Of a DNA stretch of 64,000 bases, positions 9,885-20,880 are shown piece after piece. The stretch lies in the NCBI GenBank assembly GCA_963585895.1, contig OY757904.1, positions 157,266,076 to 157,330,075 of the forward strand, in the 5' to 3' direction. Numbering within the stretch: position 1 is the first letter of the stretch; the number at the start of each line of letters is the position of its first letter. Made by a program: the position numbers and the translations under genes. The notes below the pieces were generated by a model. It was not told where the DNA came from. It made no database searches and was given only the letters and a program-made list of their open reading frames with translations. The stretch is from Sepioteuthis lessoniana. Its lineage: Eukaryota; Mollusca; Cephalopoda; Myopsida; Loliginidae.

Positions 9885-10420
9885 CTAGTAGATTTTAACC
9901 CGTCTAGATGGCTTTGATTCTTCCCCCAGTCTTTTCAATTCTTTTTCCAGGTCATTGGGGACCCTTCTATTGATACCACATACAATTGGTATCACCTCAC
10001 TTTCATGTTCCCTAGCTTTTTCAGCTCTCTGCTAAGATCAAAGAATTGTTAATCTTTTCTCTTGATTTTATTTTGTACCCCATGATCCATAGGAATGGCA
10101 AAACCCGCAGGGTAACAAGTTCTCATCTTGTTATTTAACCCTTTGGTCTTCTTATCAGGGTTCGATGAACTGTTTGTATCTCAAAGTCACAAAGAATCCT
10201 AAACATCTCATTTACAAGGACAAAATCTAGTTTATGCATATCGCATTTGTTAGTATAGTTAAATTGAGTCTTTTACCAGTGGATCATCTTTCCTATCCAG
10301 TCATTACCGACCCTTGTATTCCTTTTGAACAAGTTAGATTTTTAAAAAAAGCTAAAATGGTCTTATAGTTTCCTTGAAGCGGTATATTAGAGTGATCAAT
10401 ATCCAGGAGAGAACAGATAT
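9885..10420 (-). pseudogene. LINE-B C-terminal relic with endonuclease-like region
   Basis: The minus-strand reading passes through CDMHKLDFVLVNEMF, then CDFEIQTVHRTLIRRPKG and a stop, then in another frame KVEVIPIVCGINRRVPNDLE. In intact relatives the order is KWYMHKPE, FEIQTDH, RRPDL, then the VIGALG block. The RRPD segment looks like the PD part of a restriction-like endonuclease of the R2/R4 type. Here the aspartate is a lysine (RRPKG), so the nuclease site is lost. Assigning the domain as an endonuclease is inference. Confidence 0.65.
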
Positions 10421-10424
10421 ATCA

Positions 10425-10635
10425 CAGTTACTGTAGCGTAAATATGGCCAACGGTGATTGTTGACTGTCAGTTTCTCCTCGGTACGGTCCTGACCCGACA
10501 TTCATCAGATTATTACGCATTTTTTCATAAAACTACCAGAAAAAAACCGCTGTGGACTCTGTGTCTACGCGATCCTAACTTTAATTTACATATGTTTTAT
10601 CACTGATATTGAGCACACTTTATTCATGGCTACGG
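10425..10635. other. Unassigned intergenic DNA
   Basis: No supported feature before the (TA)n run at 10639. Confidence 0.5.
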
Positions 10636-10638
<3 letters not shown>

Positions 10639-10693
<55 letters not shown>

Positions 10694-11029
10694 TGGGGGT
10701 GATAGAACTGATAATATCGTGGAGTCATAGACAGTTTTGAGAGGTCTCCATTAAGAAATGTTTTTGGAAGAAGTTTGTAAAATAAAAAAAAAATACTTTT
10801 GGTAAATTTGATAATTTCACAAACGTGGGTATCAGAGCTAAGCAAACGGATAAGGACGATAAGAAAGAGTTGTTTTTTTTCTGTTGACCCCAAAACCAAC
10901 GGACGGTGTTTATAAAAATTTGTATACATAATAATCTGACAGATGTAGTCTAATGTTTATGTTAAATGAACTTGCTAATATAAGGTTCTTTTGATACTTA
11001 GATATATGTGAGGGGCAATGGTCTCTGAA

Positions 11030-11084
<55 letters not shown>

Positions 11085-11332
11085 CCACACTCCATCTCAG
11101 AGTTATCATCTGATGAGGGCTTTTTGGCCACACACCATATATTTTGTTTTGCTTTTTTATTTGTTTTTGTTGTTTTTTAGGGGTTTTTCTTTATTTTTGT
11201 TGATTTTTTGCATCTGTACATATATCATGATATAGGTATGTTCATTATAATATGGATATAAATGAATGTACAGACATTCATCACACACACACACACACAC
11301 ACACACATCCATACACATACACATATATATAA

Positions 11333-11367
<35 letters not shown>

Positions 11368-11543
11368 GTTTGTGTGGGTGGGGGTGTTGTGAAGTTTTAT
11401 AATATAGATTTGTATGTATTGTTTTTTTCGTATATAAACGTATATACGAAGGCAGATCATTAAAACTAACCTAATAACAAAATTTTGATCTGAATTTTTT
11501 TCTTTTATAAGAGACAACCATGAAAACACACAAATACACATGC

Positions 11544-11612
<69 letters not shown>
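10639..11612. repeat. Cluster of (TA)n and (CA)n/(TG)n microsatellites
   Basis: TA runs lie at about 10639-10681, 11034-11079 and 11337-11362. A CA run lies at 11282-11306, and a TATA-then-TG run at 11545-11612. The frames here (Tyr-Ile or Thr-His strings) are low-complexity and not genes. Confidence 0.9.
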
Positions 11613-11614
<2 letters not shown>

Positions 11615-11814
11615 CAAAACAAATCATGAAACCCTTTATCTGAAACGTAATTTTCAGCTGAAATATTTATAGTTAAAAGTTCGATCAAAATGGACTGCGG
11701 CAGAGCATTGACAAAAATATTTTTAAAAATAAGCATTTTTTGTGTAAAATAAAAGCTTTTTTCTTCTATAGGTTACATACATATAGATTTCCATTAAGAG
11801 GTTAACATGTCGAT

Positions 11815-11955
11815 AGCAGTTTAAGCCTTTCTATATGTATGGTGACATCGATTTCAGTAGATGAGAGATTGCAACGGCGGTAATCCATTTAATATGAAGA
11901 TGGCATCATCTGGATTAAAACTTATGATCTCTGTTTTATCCACATCAACGTATAG
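11815..11955 (-). pseudogene. LINE-A reverse-transcriptase fragment
   Basis: Minus-strand reading includes DKTEIISFNPDDAIFILNG. This corresponds to the stretch NSDKTEFMCFNQDGAISSLNG that follows the reverse-transcriptase catalytic core in LINE-A. Only this short piece remains. Confidence 0.5.
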
Positions 11956-12035
11956 GACAATTGCTGCCAACTCAAGGTTGCACAGCAGACATTTGGCCTG
12001 GGCAGGTGTATTTGTGTTTGATCATCGTTATGTAT

Positions 12036-12040
<5 letters not shown>

Positions 12041-12095
<55 letters not shown>
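12041..12095. repeat. (TA)n microsatellite
   Basis: About 27 TA units. Confidence 0.95.
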
Positions 12096-12099
<4 letters not shown>

Positions 12100-12184
12100 G
12101 CTTCTGTCCAAAATCGATTGAAGAGAATTTTTTAAAAAAACAATCCTAATCGGTTGAATGAAATGTTTTGCATTATTTAGATAT

Positions 12185-12530
12185 GTGTTAGGCTCCTGCT
12201 GTGGTTGATAGTATCGTGTTTGTAGGTGTGCTGACAAGTTCTGCTTCACTCGTTGTGTGATTTGAAAACCGCTCAGATGAACATACAGCGTAATCAAATT
12301 AGGGAACTTAGGCTTTACGATTTCAAACTGGGCTATAACCTTGCGGTTGTAACTAAAAACATTTGTTGTGCGAAGGAACAGTTGATCATAGTACAGTAAA
12401 CATGATTCAAAAAGTTTCAGGTTGCAAGAATATCGTTGATTAGACAAGATCACATCGGCCTAAAACCGTAGATTCCAAGGTCGTGCTTCAAATCATGATG
12501 GCATATCCAACGAGTAGCTCTAGGAGAGTA
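12185..12530. mobile_element. S5 repeat, copy 1
   Basis: This shares an ordered series of blocks with 40545-40910: GATAGTATCGTG, GATTTGAAAACCG, a segment near CTAATTCGGGAACCTA, TTTACGATTTCAAACTGGG and AAGGTCGTG. Two copies 28 kb apart show it is a dispersed repeat, and I do not recognise it. A GATTTGAA element could be a worn box B, but no box A is convincing. Direction is unknown. Confidence 0.45.
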
Positions 12531-12966
12531 TCAGGAAAACTTATTTCACATACGAGTGTGGCTGATCTCCTTTAAAACATCGGCAGAATCATCCAGAACC
12601 GATTAAATGTGGTTCACGTCACTCAATTTTTTCTTTTATTCATTCTAGCAGTATTAGCAAAAAATAGGTTTTTTTTTTTTTTGTTTTTTTCAAGTTTTGG
12701 TGTTTTAATGCTTTTAATGAAAATTACATTCAGCTCAGACAGTCGAGGCTTTTTTTAAAACATTCAACATTTCTGCTTTGATGCCCTTCTACTAGACTGA
12801 TTGCCAGCCGAAGTTTATATGAATTTTATTTCTCTGGTGAGAATTGTACCGTCGCATAAATTTATTAGAACAGCGACTTTAATTCTTATTCGTTTACATT
12901 ACAATGAGCGCATCAATTTCTCTTTCCTAACGCACAAATACATGCCCATACGCAAACACATAAAAA

Positions 12967-12968
<2 letters not shown>

Positions 12969-13013
<45 letters not shown>
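12969..13013. repeat. (TA)n microsatellite
   Basis: About 22 TA units. Unique AT-rich DNA lies on both sides (12535-12965 and 13015-13285) with nothing recognised. Confidence 0.95.
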
Positions 13014-13015
<2 letters not shown>

Positions 13016-13289
13016 ATTTATTAATTTAATGCCATGGAATTTAGTCTGCAATCCCTGGGTGTCATGAAGATTTTACAAAACAACAATCATCAGGCAGTTA
13101 ATAAAATAAAATAAATCGATAATTGAAAAATACAGTTAAAAACCGTCGGGATTAAATATATAAATGTAATATATATTTATTTATTATTATTATATAATAG
13201 CTCTATCCTAGATATTGAGCACTCTCCATATTATATTGCACTTGGTTCGCCACAAATCCACAAAATCATTCGGTGACAACCAACACTGT

Positions 13290-13452
13290 TATATATATAT
13301 ATATATATATATATATCATAGTTTTTCTGGGATATTTTTTATATATTTGAAATTTTTAATTGTTTGAAAGATATGGGCATAATAAGATAGATAGATAGAT
13401 CGATAGATAGATAGGGACAGACTGAGATAGATAGATAGATAGATAGATAGAT
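13290..13452. repeat. (TA)n and (GATA)n microsatellites
   Basis: TA run at 13290-13315. Two GATA runs at 13386-13413 and 13426-13452, the first interrupted by one GATC. Confidence 0.9.
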
Positions 13453-13689
13453 ACGACCAGGCTGAAATAGAAGTAAATGACAGAAACAAACAGATCCGTT
13501 TGTTGATATCTTTCAAACTCAGTTTTTTTTTATAAATTCTGAAATTATGTTGTTAATATTTCTCAATCCTTGTTTAATTTGTTAGGAAAATAACTTTTCA
13601 CTTTTCATTGGGATAGATTTTCACATTTCAAATACATTTGAAATACTTTGTCTTTTTTGTCATATGAATTGAAATACATACATTTTACC

Positions 13690-13925
13690 AAGCCCAGTTG
13701 GTTTGGGCTGTAGAATACATCGACTGGAATGTGAAGTACCTCTTCATTGACATTGCTCCTGGATTCACAAGAGGTAGCACTTGAAAGGGGCCTATCTCTG
13801 GATCAAATAGAACAAACTATGTGAGCAAACAAATGACTGATATTGAATTGTGACTGTTATATAACAATATATGAAACCATTTAACTATGTGCAAAAAAAA
13901 TTAAAGAATATTATCTACAAAATCT
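13690..13925 (+). mobile_element. Composite retroposon, worn copy
   Basis: The head begins near GCCCAGTTGGTTTGGGCTGT. It is internally shortened and ends near CTATCTCTGGATCAAATAGA. Two degraded ~62-bp array units with AACCATTTAACTATGTGCAA follow. Confidence 0.6.
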
Positions 13926-13929
13926 GTTT

Positions 13930-14236
13930 ACAACATCCCACAAAACAGCAGCTGTAAGGCCACCAACCTCCGATCTCTAAAACCATCCAAGAAAGACGAA
14001 CAAGACATGTGGGTTACTGCTAGAGAAGTAAGCACGAACTAATAAGTGACATTCCTATGGACCCCTTCACACGGACATACAAAGTGTTGGACAATCAACC
14101 AGGACTTATCTACAACGGCTCTGTACGGACACACGATGCAGTCTAGACGACCTGCCAGAAGAGATGGGTGATAGAGATGAAAGGCGAGAGAGGGCCAGGG
14201 AAATCCTTGCTAGTAGAACCTCATGATGATGATAAG
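13930..14236 (+). pseudogene. LINE-A 3' end
   Basis: Degraded coding sequence for the block RQ...LYGHLPP..TIQ.RRT..GHCWR.. through the terminal RERARDIRA-like part, ending in ATGATGATGAT. It is 5' truncated, and several frameshifts break the frame. The (ATG)n tail is typical of this family in the window. Confidence 0.7.
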
Positions 14237-14327
14237 TCTAAAGAGAATTTGGCATTAAATAACCAACCATGGTTGATATGCCATATAACTAAACCAAACA
14301 CACTTTATCATAGGTTTGCGTGCCAGC

Positions 14328-14416
14328 GCGCGCGCACACACACACAAAAACACATACACGCACATGCACACACATATACACGCATGCACCCACGCACACA
14401 TGCGGACACACATACA
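14328..14416. repeat. (CA)-rich degenerate microsatellite
   Basis: CA-rich run with CACATGCA and CACGCA variants. Confidence 0.85.
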
Positions 14417-14499
14417 TACTCAGAGGCGTATACGAATGCACTAATCGAGTTTTAAGAAATGTTCTCTATATATCATTCCATGTTCGTCCTTTTCCGTTC

Positions 14500-14625
14500 T
14501 TTTATGGACCTCAAAGCATGGACGCAGCAGTGTTGGCCGATCAAAAAAAATTACATTTATCAGCTCGGTGCGGACACTGGATACAGTCTAGAGGACCGGC
14601 CAAGAGCGATGACCAATGAGGTGAA
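14500..14625 (+). pseudogene. LINE-A fragment
   Basis: It matches the LINE-A segment from the WTPTHGRA region to the CGHWIQS..DRPRAMTNE part, without the tail. It is short and broken. Confidence 0.5.
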
Positions 14626-14639
14626 TCTAGTCCGGAGGT

Positions 14640-14740
14640 TTGGTAAATGTAGAGTAATCTTTTATGGCCATTACTCTCAGGTCCACTCTGATCCGGCGTG
14701 GTAGTACCTATTAGAGTTTCATTCATAGAACGGTTCGATG
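14640..14740 (+). mobile_element. Composite head fragment
   Basis: Contains TCAGGTCCACTCTGATCCGG followed by the TATTAGAGTTTCATTCATAG end of the composite head. About 280 bp of unassigned, moderately GC-rich DNA follow before the S2 block at 15019. Confidence 0.6.
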
Positions 14741-15018
14741 ATATACAATGGATTATTCGTGTAATATACTGACCCTCGACCGAGCCGTCAATCAAGAGAT
14801 GCACCAGTGTAAGTAAGCGGAGAGGCAGCGGAAGCAGGTGGTCGGCAAACAAAAATATAACCAGGACACAGACGGCTTGAGTCAGTTGCAGTTGGAGCCA
14901 TTTGGGGACAAGATGTCAACGTGAGAGCCAGCGGCAGACAGAGGGCTTTCGGCCCTCAGTGACCCACGGTTGAGCAACCCAGCCAAGATGAGAATGAAGT
15001 GCAGTTATCATATTTACC

Positions 15019-15395
15019 AACCCCTCCGCTCGGGCAGGATACGACACAAGGTCAATTTTTAGGCGGAGTTTAACAGGTTTGAATTCAGTGTTTACCCATA
15101 GCTCGAGGGAGAATAATGGGATTCATACCTTTCCCAAGTGCTATGTGAAATGCAATCAGTCTCGTTCAGGATTTGAACTCGTGTCGCCGTGTCCATTTCC
15201 TTCTCCTAGACTAGTTGCCTCACCGAGGCGGAAGAACCCAGTCTGTTCTACTATTTACCCATAGCTGGAGGGAGAATAATGGGATTCATACCTTTCCCAA
15301 GTGCTATGTGAAATGCAATCAGTCTCGTCCAGGATTTGAACTCGTGTAGCCGTGTCCATTTCCTACGACGATAACCATAACACTACGGACACCTC
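15019..15395 (-). mobile_element. S2 SINE with internal partial duplication
   Basis: The plus strand starts at the S2 3' end (ACCAACCCCTCCGCTCGGGC). The body from CCCATAGCT to the tRNA-like head appears twice, near 15096-15177 and again at 15253-15345. Between them lies the middle of the SINE (CTAGACTAGTTGCCTCACCG). So a second body was joined to the first inside the head, as expected from a template jump or an insertion of one SINE into another. Confidence 0.75.
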
Positions 15396-15699
15396 CCGGT
15401 GGAACAAACCCAGCCAAGATGAGAATGAAGTGCTGTTATGGTCAAAGAAGAACTTGGGTCAAATAGCAGTCTGTCCCCGTCTCCAACTCACCTCTCTCAC
15501 ACAAGAAACATCACCCTTTCGAAAATAAAGTATGAGAGGTATATTTTTAAAAAGAAGCGTGTTCGTTCGTTCATTGAAGTTGTCATTATGTTTGATTATG
15601 TTCCGCATATATTTGTATATGTATATGTATGGGGCTATACAACATTCGTCAGAGAAGTTATGTGAAACTATACAGCAGTGTGGAAATTGTAATATATTT

Positions 15700-16023
15700 G
15701 AATACTCGATAAATAGAACTACTGTTATTAAATAACAATCCTTAGAACTTTTTAACTGCGTACAAAATAGAATTATAAGTGTTAGATTGAAATACTTGAA
15801 ACCATTTAACTGCATAGAAACAAATGACTATTGTTAAATATAATTATAAGAATTTGGTTGAAATACTAGAAATCAGTTAACTGTGTGCAAACAAATAAGC
15901 TTTGGATCGTAAGAAATAATGTTACTAACAAACTATTCGCTTATAAATCATAGGAAGATGATATATAAACAAGATTTGGCATCAAATATCCCATAATGGT
16001 TCATACGTCATAAAACACAACCA
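15700..16023 (+). mobile_element. Composite retroposon array and tail
   Basis: Three to four degraded ~62-bp units with AAACCATTTAACTG and AAATCAGTTAACTGTGTGC are followed by a tail of the form GATTTGGCATCAAATA...ATGGTTCATACGTCATAAAA. The head is missing. Confidence 0.6.
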
Positions 16024-16029
16024 GTCGAC

Positions 16030-16320
16030 TGATTGTTTAAAAGGAAAGCATTGATTAATAATATAAAAGGATTAAAAAGATTAACTATGAAATTTACAAC
16101 CATTAAATATCAATTTAATAATCCATTGATTAGAGGCATAAAGAGCAAGTAACTCTGAATTTTAAAGATAAATTAAAAGAGCCTTTTTTTAGCATGATCT
16201 CGAACAGCTTATATTCCAACTGGGGTCAAAGTTCATGCGCCTACAGACTTCCATTTTAGTCTCAATTCTAATTTTGCTATCCATATATAATATGAGCGCA
16301 AATATTCATCAATTTAAATA
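16030..16320. other. Unassigned AT-rich DNA
   Basis: No feature recognised. Confidence 0.5.
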
Positions 16321-16329
16321 GAATGCTAT

Positions 16330-16365
<36 letters not shown>

Positions 16366-16380
16366 CATACATACATACAT
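16330..16380. repeat. (GATA)n(CATA)n microsatellite
   Basis: GATA run passing into CATA units. Confidence 0.95.
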
Positions 16381-16477
16381 ATTGTATATGTGTATGCATT
16401 TACATATCCATGAAAATGTATGGAAATGAAAAAGTCAAGGCTTTCAGAAGATGATTTTATTTCTAGAAATATTTGTC

Positions 16478-16520
16478 AATGTTAAACGTTTTGGTTTTCA
16501 GGTCTTCTTGAAGACGTGTA
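16478..16520 (-). other. Weak member of the GAAACGTT relic family
   Basis: The minus strand reads CTTCAAGAAGACCTGAAAAC followed by CAAAACGTTTAACATTG. This parallels the GAAGAAGGCC...CCGAAACGTT layout at 2620 and 33695, but the GAAA core is changed to AAAA. Confidence 0.2.
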
Positions 16521-16644
16521 AGTTATTAAGTGAGACAAAAACGACGAGAAAGTATTAGAATATTCTATTTCCGTTGGCAGTGTTATTTTTCAATTTTTTT
16601 GGCAGTAATTAGCGTTCCAAAATTTTTTTTTTTTATCCATACCA

Positions 16645-16720
16645 TATCTATCTATCTATCTATCTATTTGTCTGTTTACCTACCTACCTACCAATCTATC
16701 TATCTATCTATCTATCTATT
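16645..16720. repeat. (TATC)n with TACC variants
   Basis: Two TATC runs separated by a TTACCTACCTACC stretch. Confidence 0.9.
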
Positions 16721-16971
16721 AAAAGAATATCTACATATATCAAAAAACAATTTTTAAACACAATACTATGAACAAAGTAAAGTTTTTATGTTTTAAGTTG
16801 TTTTTTTTTTCTTTCATTTGTATCCTTATTTGGTCAGATTGATACTGAAAAGTTAGAAACAATTCGGTTTCACATTTTGAAAGATAGATAAGAAGATAAT
16901 CGAATTATTAAAGAAGGTTAATACTGATTAAAACGGATAGATATATTATGGAATGTTTATGATAGGAAAAC

Positions 16972-17157
16972 ATACCCTTGGGAAAGGTATGAATCCAATT
17001 ATTCTCCCTCCAGCTAAGGGTAAATAGTAAGGCAGACTGGGTTCTTCAGCCTTGGTGAGGCAACTAGTCTAGGAGAAGGAAAACTCTGAATTCAAACCTA
17101 TTAAACTTCGTTTAATGACTGTGTCATATCCTGGCCGAGCGGAGGGGTTGGTAAATA
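16972..17157 (+). mobile_element. S2 SINE, 5' truncated
   Basis: Starts within ACCCTTGGGAAAGGTATGAA and runs to the 3' end GGAGGGGTTGGTAAATA. Flanks GATAGGAAAACATA and AATAGAAAAACATA look like a worn TSD. Confidence 0.8.
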
Positions 17158-17194
17158 TGAATAATAGAAAAACATATACTAATTGATATAAGTA

Positions 17195-17300
17195 TTAACA
17201 TAGATAAATAGATAGATAATGAACAGACTGAGATAGATAGATAGATAGACTCGTAGGTAGGTAGGTAGGTAAACAGACAGATAGATAGATAGATAGATCA
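17195..17300. repeat. (GATA)n and (GTAG)n microsatellites
   Basis: GATA runs flank a (GTAG)n stretch at 17252-17270. Confidence 0.9.
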
Positions 17301-17654
17301 AATTGTTACATTTACATTTTAGCCCTACTCTTTGTATTGGGAGTAGGAAGCGAGTGATCTTCAGAGCAATTGATGGTATTCTATGCTAACCCTAGCAAAC
17401 CACACTCATTGATCCATTTATTCTGACAAGGTTGACTATCATTCGTCTCGATGCAAGAAAAACTACTGAAAAATATTATTTGGTTAAAAGGATAATTTAA
17501 AAAAAGTTCAACGGTTCATGATAAATGACAATAAATAAATTCATAAGCAGGCAGGGAAATCTAAAAAAAAAAAAAAAGACAATCAAGTTGTAACAAAACA
17601 AAATGTTAAAAGGATTGCCCCCCCCTATTTTAATAATATTCATATATATCAGAG

Positions 17655-17715
17655 AAATAGATAGATAGATAGATCTGATATGGATTTATTTTCAATTTTC
17701 CCGCACACACACGCG

Positions 17716-17752
<37 letters not shown>
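17655..17752. repeat. (GATA)n then (CA)n(TA)n microsatellite
   Basis: Compound simple repeats followed by CAGACAGACAGAC. Confidence 0.9.
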
Positions 17753-17753
<1 letters not shown>

Positions 17754-17819
17754 GCTAAACAGACAGACAGACTAAATAATGTATATAGATAGATCGATAG
17801 ATAGACAGAAAGCTTGAAA

Positions 17820-18655
17820 AGACCAAGGCTATGGTGAATTAAGAGGAAGTTTTAGTTTTATCCCAGGTTCGTTTAGCTAGATTGAGCAGTGCCCGTTCTC
17901 AGCAACCTCATTGACGTTTTTCTCTCAACATATTTGGTTGTTATCTTTTCTGGAATGTTCCCTCCTCTTATCTCCCAGCCTCTAGCCTCCCCACCCAAGC
18001 AGTTATGACGTCAATCAGAACCCCGGTTGCAAAGCAACTCTACATTCTACGTTCGTCGTGGCAAATGTGGAATTTTGACAGTATGAATCAAACGTACGTA
18101 AATGAATCAAACGTTTTCGTTTAAGTAATAAGAAGTCAGACTTTTTTTTTGTCTTTTAAAATTTAATCATGACCCTCGAGTCGTCTTGATAGCGCGGAGT
18201 TTTCTTGAAAATGTTCTGATGTAGTTATTTACTAAAGGTTACTTTCATTTGACACAAGGCAACCGTATGGGGGTCCTATTGTAGTTGTTGGTCTCCCGTC
18301 GTGCTCGACGTATCGGTGCCCGACAGTTAAAAATGTGAAACGCTTGACAACTTACACAGATTTGTTTATACTGGTGAAGGTTTCTGTAGGACAATTCACA
18401 CTTTTTGGATTAACTGATATCAAAAGAATGGTGTTCCAGAATGCCACAGATTCTTTCAAAAAACATTCCTAAGGGGTTTGATTTAGTATCTTTCTATTCC
18501 CGGATGCCTTACAAAGGTTAAAGAGTTCAGTCTTCCCTACAATTCATGCTTTTCCACTGCGCATTAGTGTAAAATGAAACAGAACCCATTTCTTAAGATT
18601 ATTCATGAGGCACCTAGTGAGAAACAATATCACTACGCTGTAGATTCTGACTTGC
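17820..18655. other. Unassigned region of mixed composition
   Basis: Less AT-rich than its surroundings in places, for example near 17985-18050 and 18270-18320. No frame with coding character and no repeat recognised. Confidence 0.4.
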
Positions 18656-18659
18656 TAGA

Positions 18660-18890
18660 TGAGAGTAGAATTTGACACAAGTTCTATTTTTAAGCGGAGT
18701 AAAGCTGGTTTGAATTCAAACTGGCTTCTTCAGCCTAACCAAGGTTAAAGAAACCATACTGTCCGACTATTTACCCACAGCTAGTGGGAAGGGCAGTATT
18801 AATGCCTTTCTCAAGGGCATTAGGGCAAAGTGAAATGCAAAGAGCTGAGTCCAGGATTTGAACTTTGGTCGCTGAGACTAGATAACTAAA
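18660..18890 (-). mobile_element. S2 SINE, old copy
   Basis: Keeps TTTTTAAGCGGAGTAAAGCT, the GTCCGACTATTTACCCACAG core and a head near AGTCCAGGATTTGAACTT. It is more diverged than the S2 copies at 34829 or 38723. Confidence 0.65.
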
Positions 18891-19084
18891 TAGGACTTCA
18901 TCACGTGATGTTACAGATAACAATTCACTCAGCTCAATGCACAAATTCAAATGAAAGGAAAATTATTTAACCTGGGAAATCTTCGTGGCGATGGTAAGTC
19001 TAGCCTGAAATCATGAACCTTTGTCTGGGCTTTGAAAATCAGTTAGTTTAGCGATGTCACGTAGAATAACACAACTGCATCCTC

Positions 19085-20045
19085 TAAAGACAGTAAGAAA
19101 AAAATGTGATCTTCAATATATGACACTAAACTTTATCTGATTATATGGCACCTGTTCTGGAGCTCTAGAGAGTGTATAGTACGTCTTCACTGCCAGTACT
19201 CTCAGGTCCACTCTGAGTCATAGTGATAGTACTTGTTTAGGTATAATCTCTGGATCAAATAGATCGGTTTAAAAGCCATTAGTATTAGATAGGAATACTT
19301 GATGCGATATAACTGTATGAAAATTAGTTCTGTTAAGAATTGTTATTTGAAATAACAATTGTTGCGCCAATAGTCCAGGACACCTGGGTTCAATCCCAAG
19401 TCGCGTCATACCAAAGATGTTTTAAAAAATGGTACTTGATACATCCTTGCTTAACACTCAACAATATAAGGTACGTATCTAGGGTAAAGTGGAGCAATCC
19501 ATGGAAAGGAGTAGCGCCATTCCCTACACCTCGGTGTAGTAGCTATTGAAAAGGGAGCTTTCTGGTCGCCCTCGACTAAAGGGAGACAACTTTACTTATT
19601 ATTATTTATTTACTTGAAACCGTGTATCAGTACGCAAAAAAGATTATTGTAAGATAAAAACTGTTAACTGAAACTATATAATTGTATATAAATTACTAGA
19701 GTTAGCTAGAGATGTTTGAAACCATGAAACGGTGTGCAAATTATTTGTATTAGATAAGAATACTTGAAACCATAGGACTGTGTGCAAATCATTTGTCTAA
19801 GATAAGAATACTTGATGCCATAGGACTGTGTGCAAATTATTTTTTACATAAGAATACTTGAAACCATAGGACCGTGTGCAAATTATTTGTTTTAGATAGG
19901 AATACTCGAAATCATATATCTGTGTTCAGATTATTTGTATTAGATAAGAATACTTGAAATCATACAATTGTAAGTAAATTATTTGTATTAGTTAGGAATA
20001 CTTGATATCATATCATGCAAACCAATGATTAAAGATAAATTATTA
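19085..20045 (+). mobile_element. Composite retroposon with long array
   Basis: The head (5' truncated) ends near GGTATAATCTCTGGATCAAA. About ten ~62-bp units follow, each with AATACTTGAAACCATA and TGTGTGCAAATTATTTG. An S3 SINE sits inside at 19345-19612. The unit matches, in reverse complement, the arrays at 430-800 and 62030-62520. The tail is lost. Confidence 0.75.
19345..19612 (+). mobile_element. S3 SINE nested in the composite
   Basis: tRNA-derived head with box-B-like GGGTTCAATCCC. The body contains CTTGCTTAACACTCAACAAT and GGTGTAGTAGCTATTGAAAA, and the tail is (ACTT)n-like. The expected box A TGGCCTAGTGG is worn here. Confidence 0.8.
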
Positions 20046-20255
20046 AATAGTGCAATTTTTCAAAATAGATGATTATTGTTATGATTGTAACGAAGCATTT
20101 ACAATTGAAAGAAATTTCAGCATTAAAAAAGCCACAAAGAGTTGAAATGCTGTTAAACAAATAAACCAAATAAAGTCAATTAGTTATAGTGTGGGAAGTG
20201 GTTATTTTCTTAATTAACCAAAAAGCCATATTAAATGTATTTCTGTGCATGTGAT

Positions 20256-20580
20256 TGACATGCAATTACAGGCATTGAATTGACATACACTTATAGGCAT
20301 TGAATTGACATGCAATTACAGGCATTGAATTGACATACACTTATAGGCATTGAATTGACATGCAATTGCAGGCATTGAATTGACATACACTTATAGGCAT
20401 TGAATTGATATGCAATTACAGGCATTGAATTGACATACACTTATAGGCATTGAATTGACATGCAATTACAGGCATTGAATTGACATACACTTATAGGCAT
20501 TGAATTGACATGCAATTACAGGCATTGAATTGACATACACTTATAGGCATTGAATTGACATGCACCTATAGGCATTGTAT
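20256..20580. repeat. 13-unit minisatellite of alternating 25-bp types
   Basis: Thirteen contiguous 25-bp units fill exactly 325 bp. Odd units contain CATGCAATTACAGGC, even units CATACACTTATAGGC, and each ends in ATTGAAT. The last unit (CATGCACCTATAGGC) is a hybrid of both. The strict ABAB order means the array grew by 50-bp dimers. Units have no unique spacers, so it is not a CRISPR. Confidence 0.97.
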
Positions 20581-20689
20581 TCTCTCGACGAAATTTTCAT
20601 CAATAAGGTATTTTTATTTGTTTTAAAGATACTTTTTTTTCTTACTTTTAGCATTATCGTTATTGAACAATATGCTTATTCCTGAAAGG

Positions 20690-20850
20690 CATGAATCTAT
20701 ATTATCTCCTCATTCCAGTTATCACGAAATCGTGGGGATGCTGCTTTCTTTAGCTGTGATATGGCAGCCAGTCTTGAAGTAAGACTGAATTCAAATCTGC
20801 TTTACTCCGCTTAAGATTTGACCTTGTGTCACATTCTGCCCGTTTCAGAA
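20690..20850 (-). mobile_element. S2 SINE fragment
   Basis: Diverged piece including CTGCTTTACTCCGCTTAAGA and the GACCTTGTGTCACA end, adjacent to mariner copy 2. Confidence 0.5.
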
Positions 20851-20880
20851 TTGGTGAATAAATACTTTTTTTTATTCAGA

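Noticed and set aside
11108..11135. Hammerhead candidate CTGATGAGGGC...GGCC
   Set aside because: GAAA is absent after the stem (ACAC instead), so the core fails.
20256..20580. CRISPR array
   Set aside because: Units are contiguous with no unique spacers, and the genome is animal.
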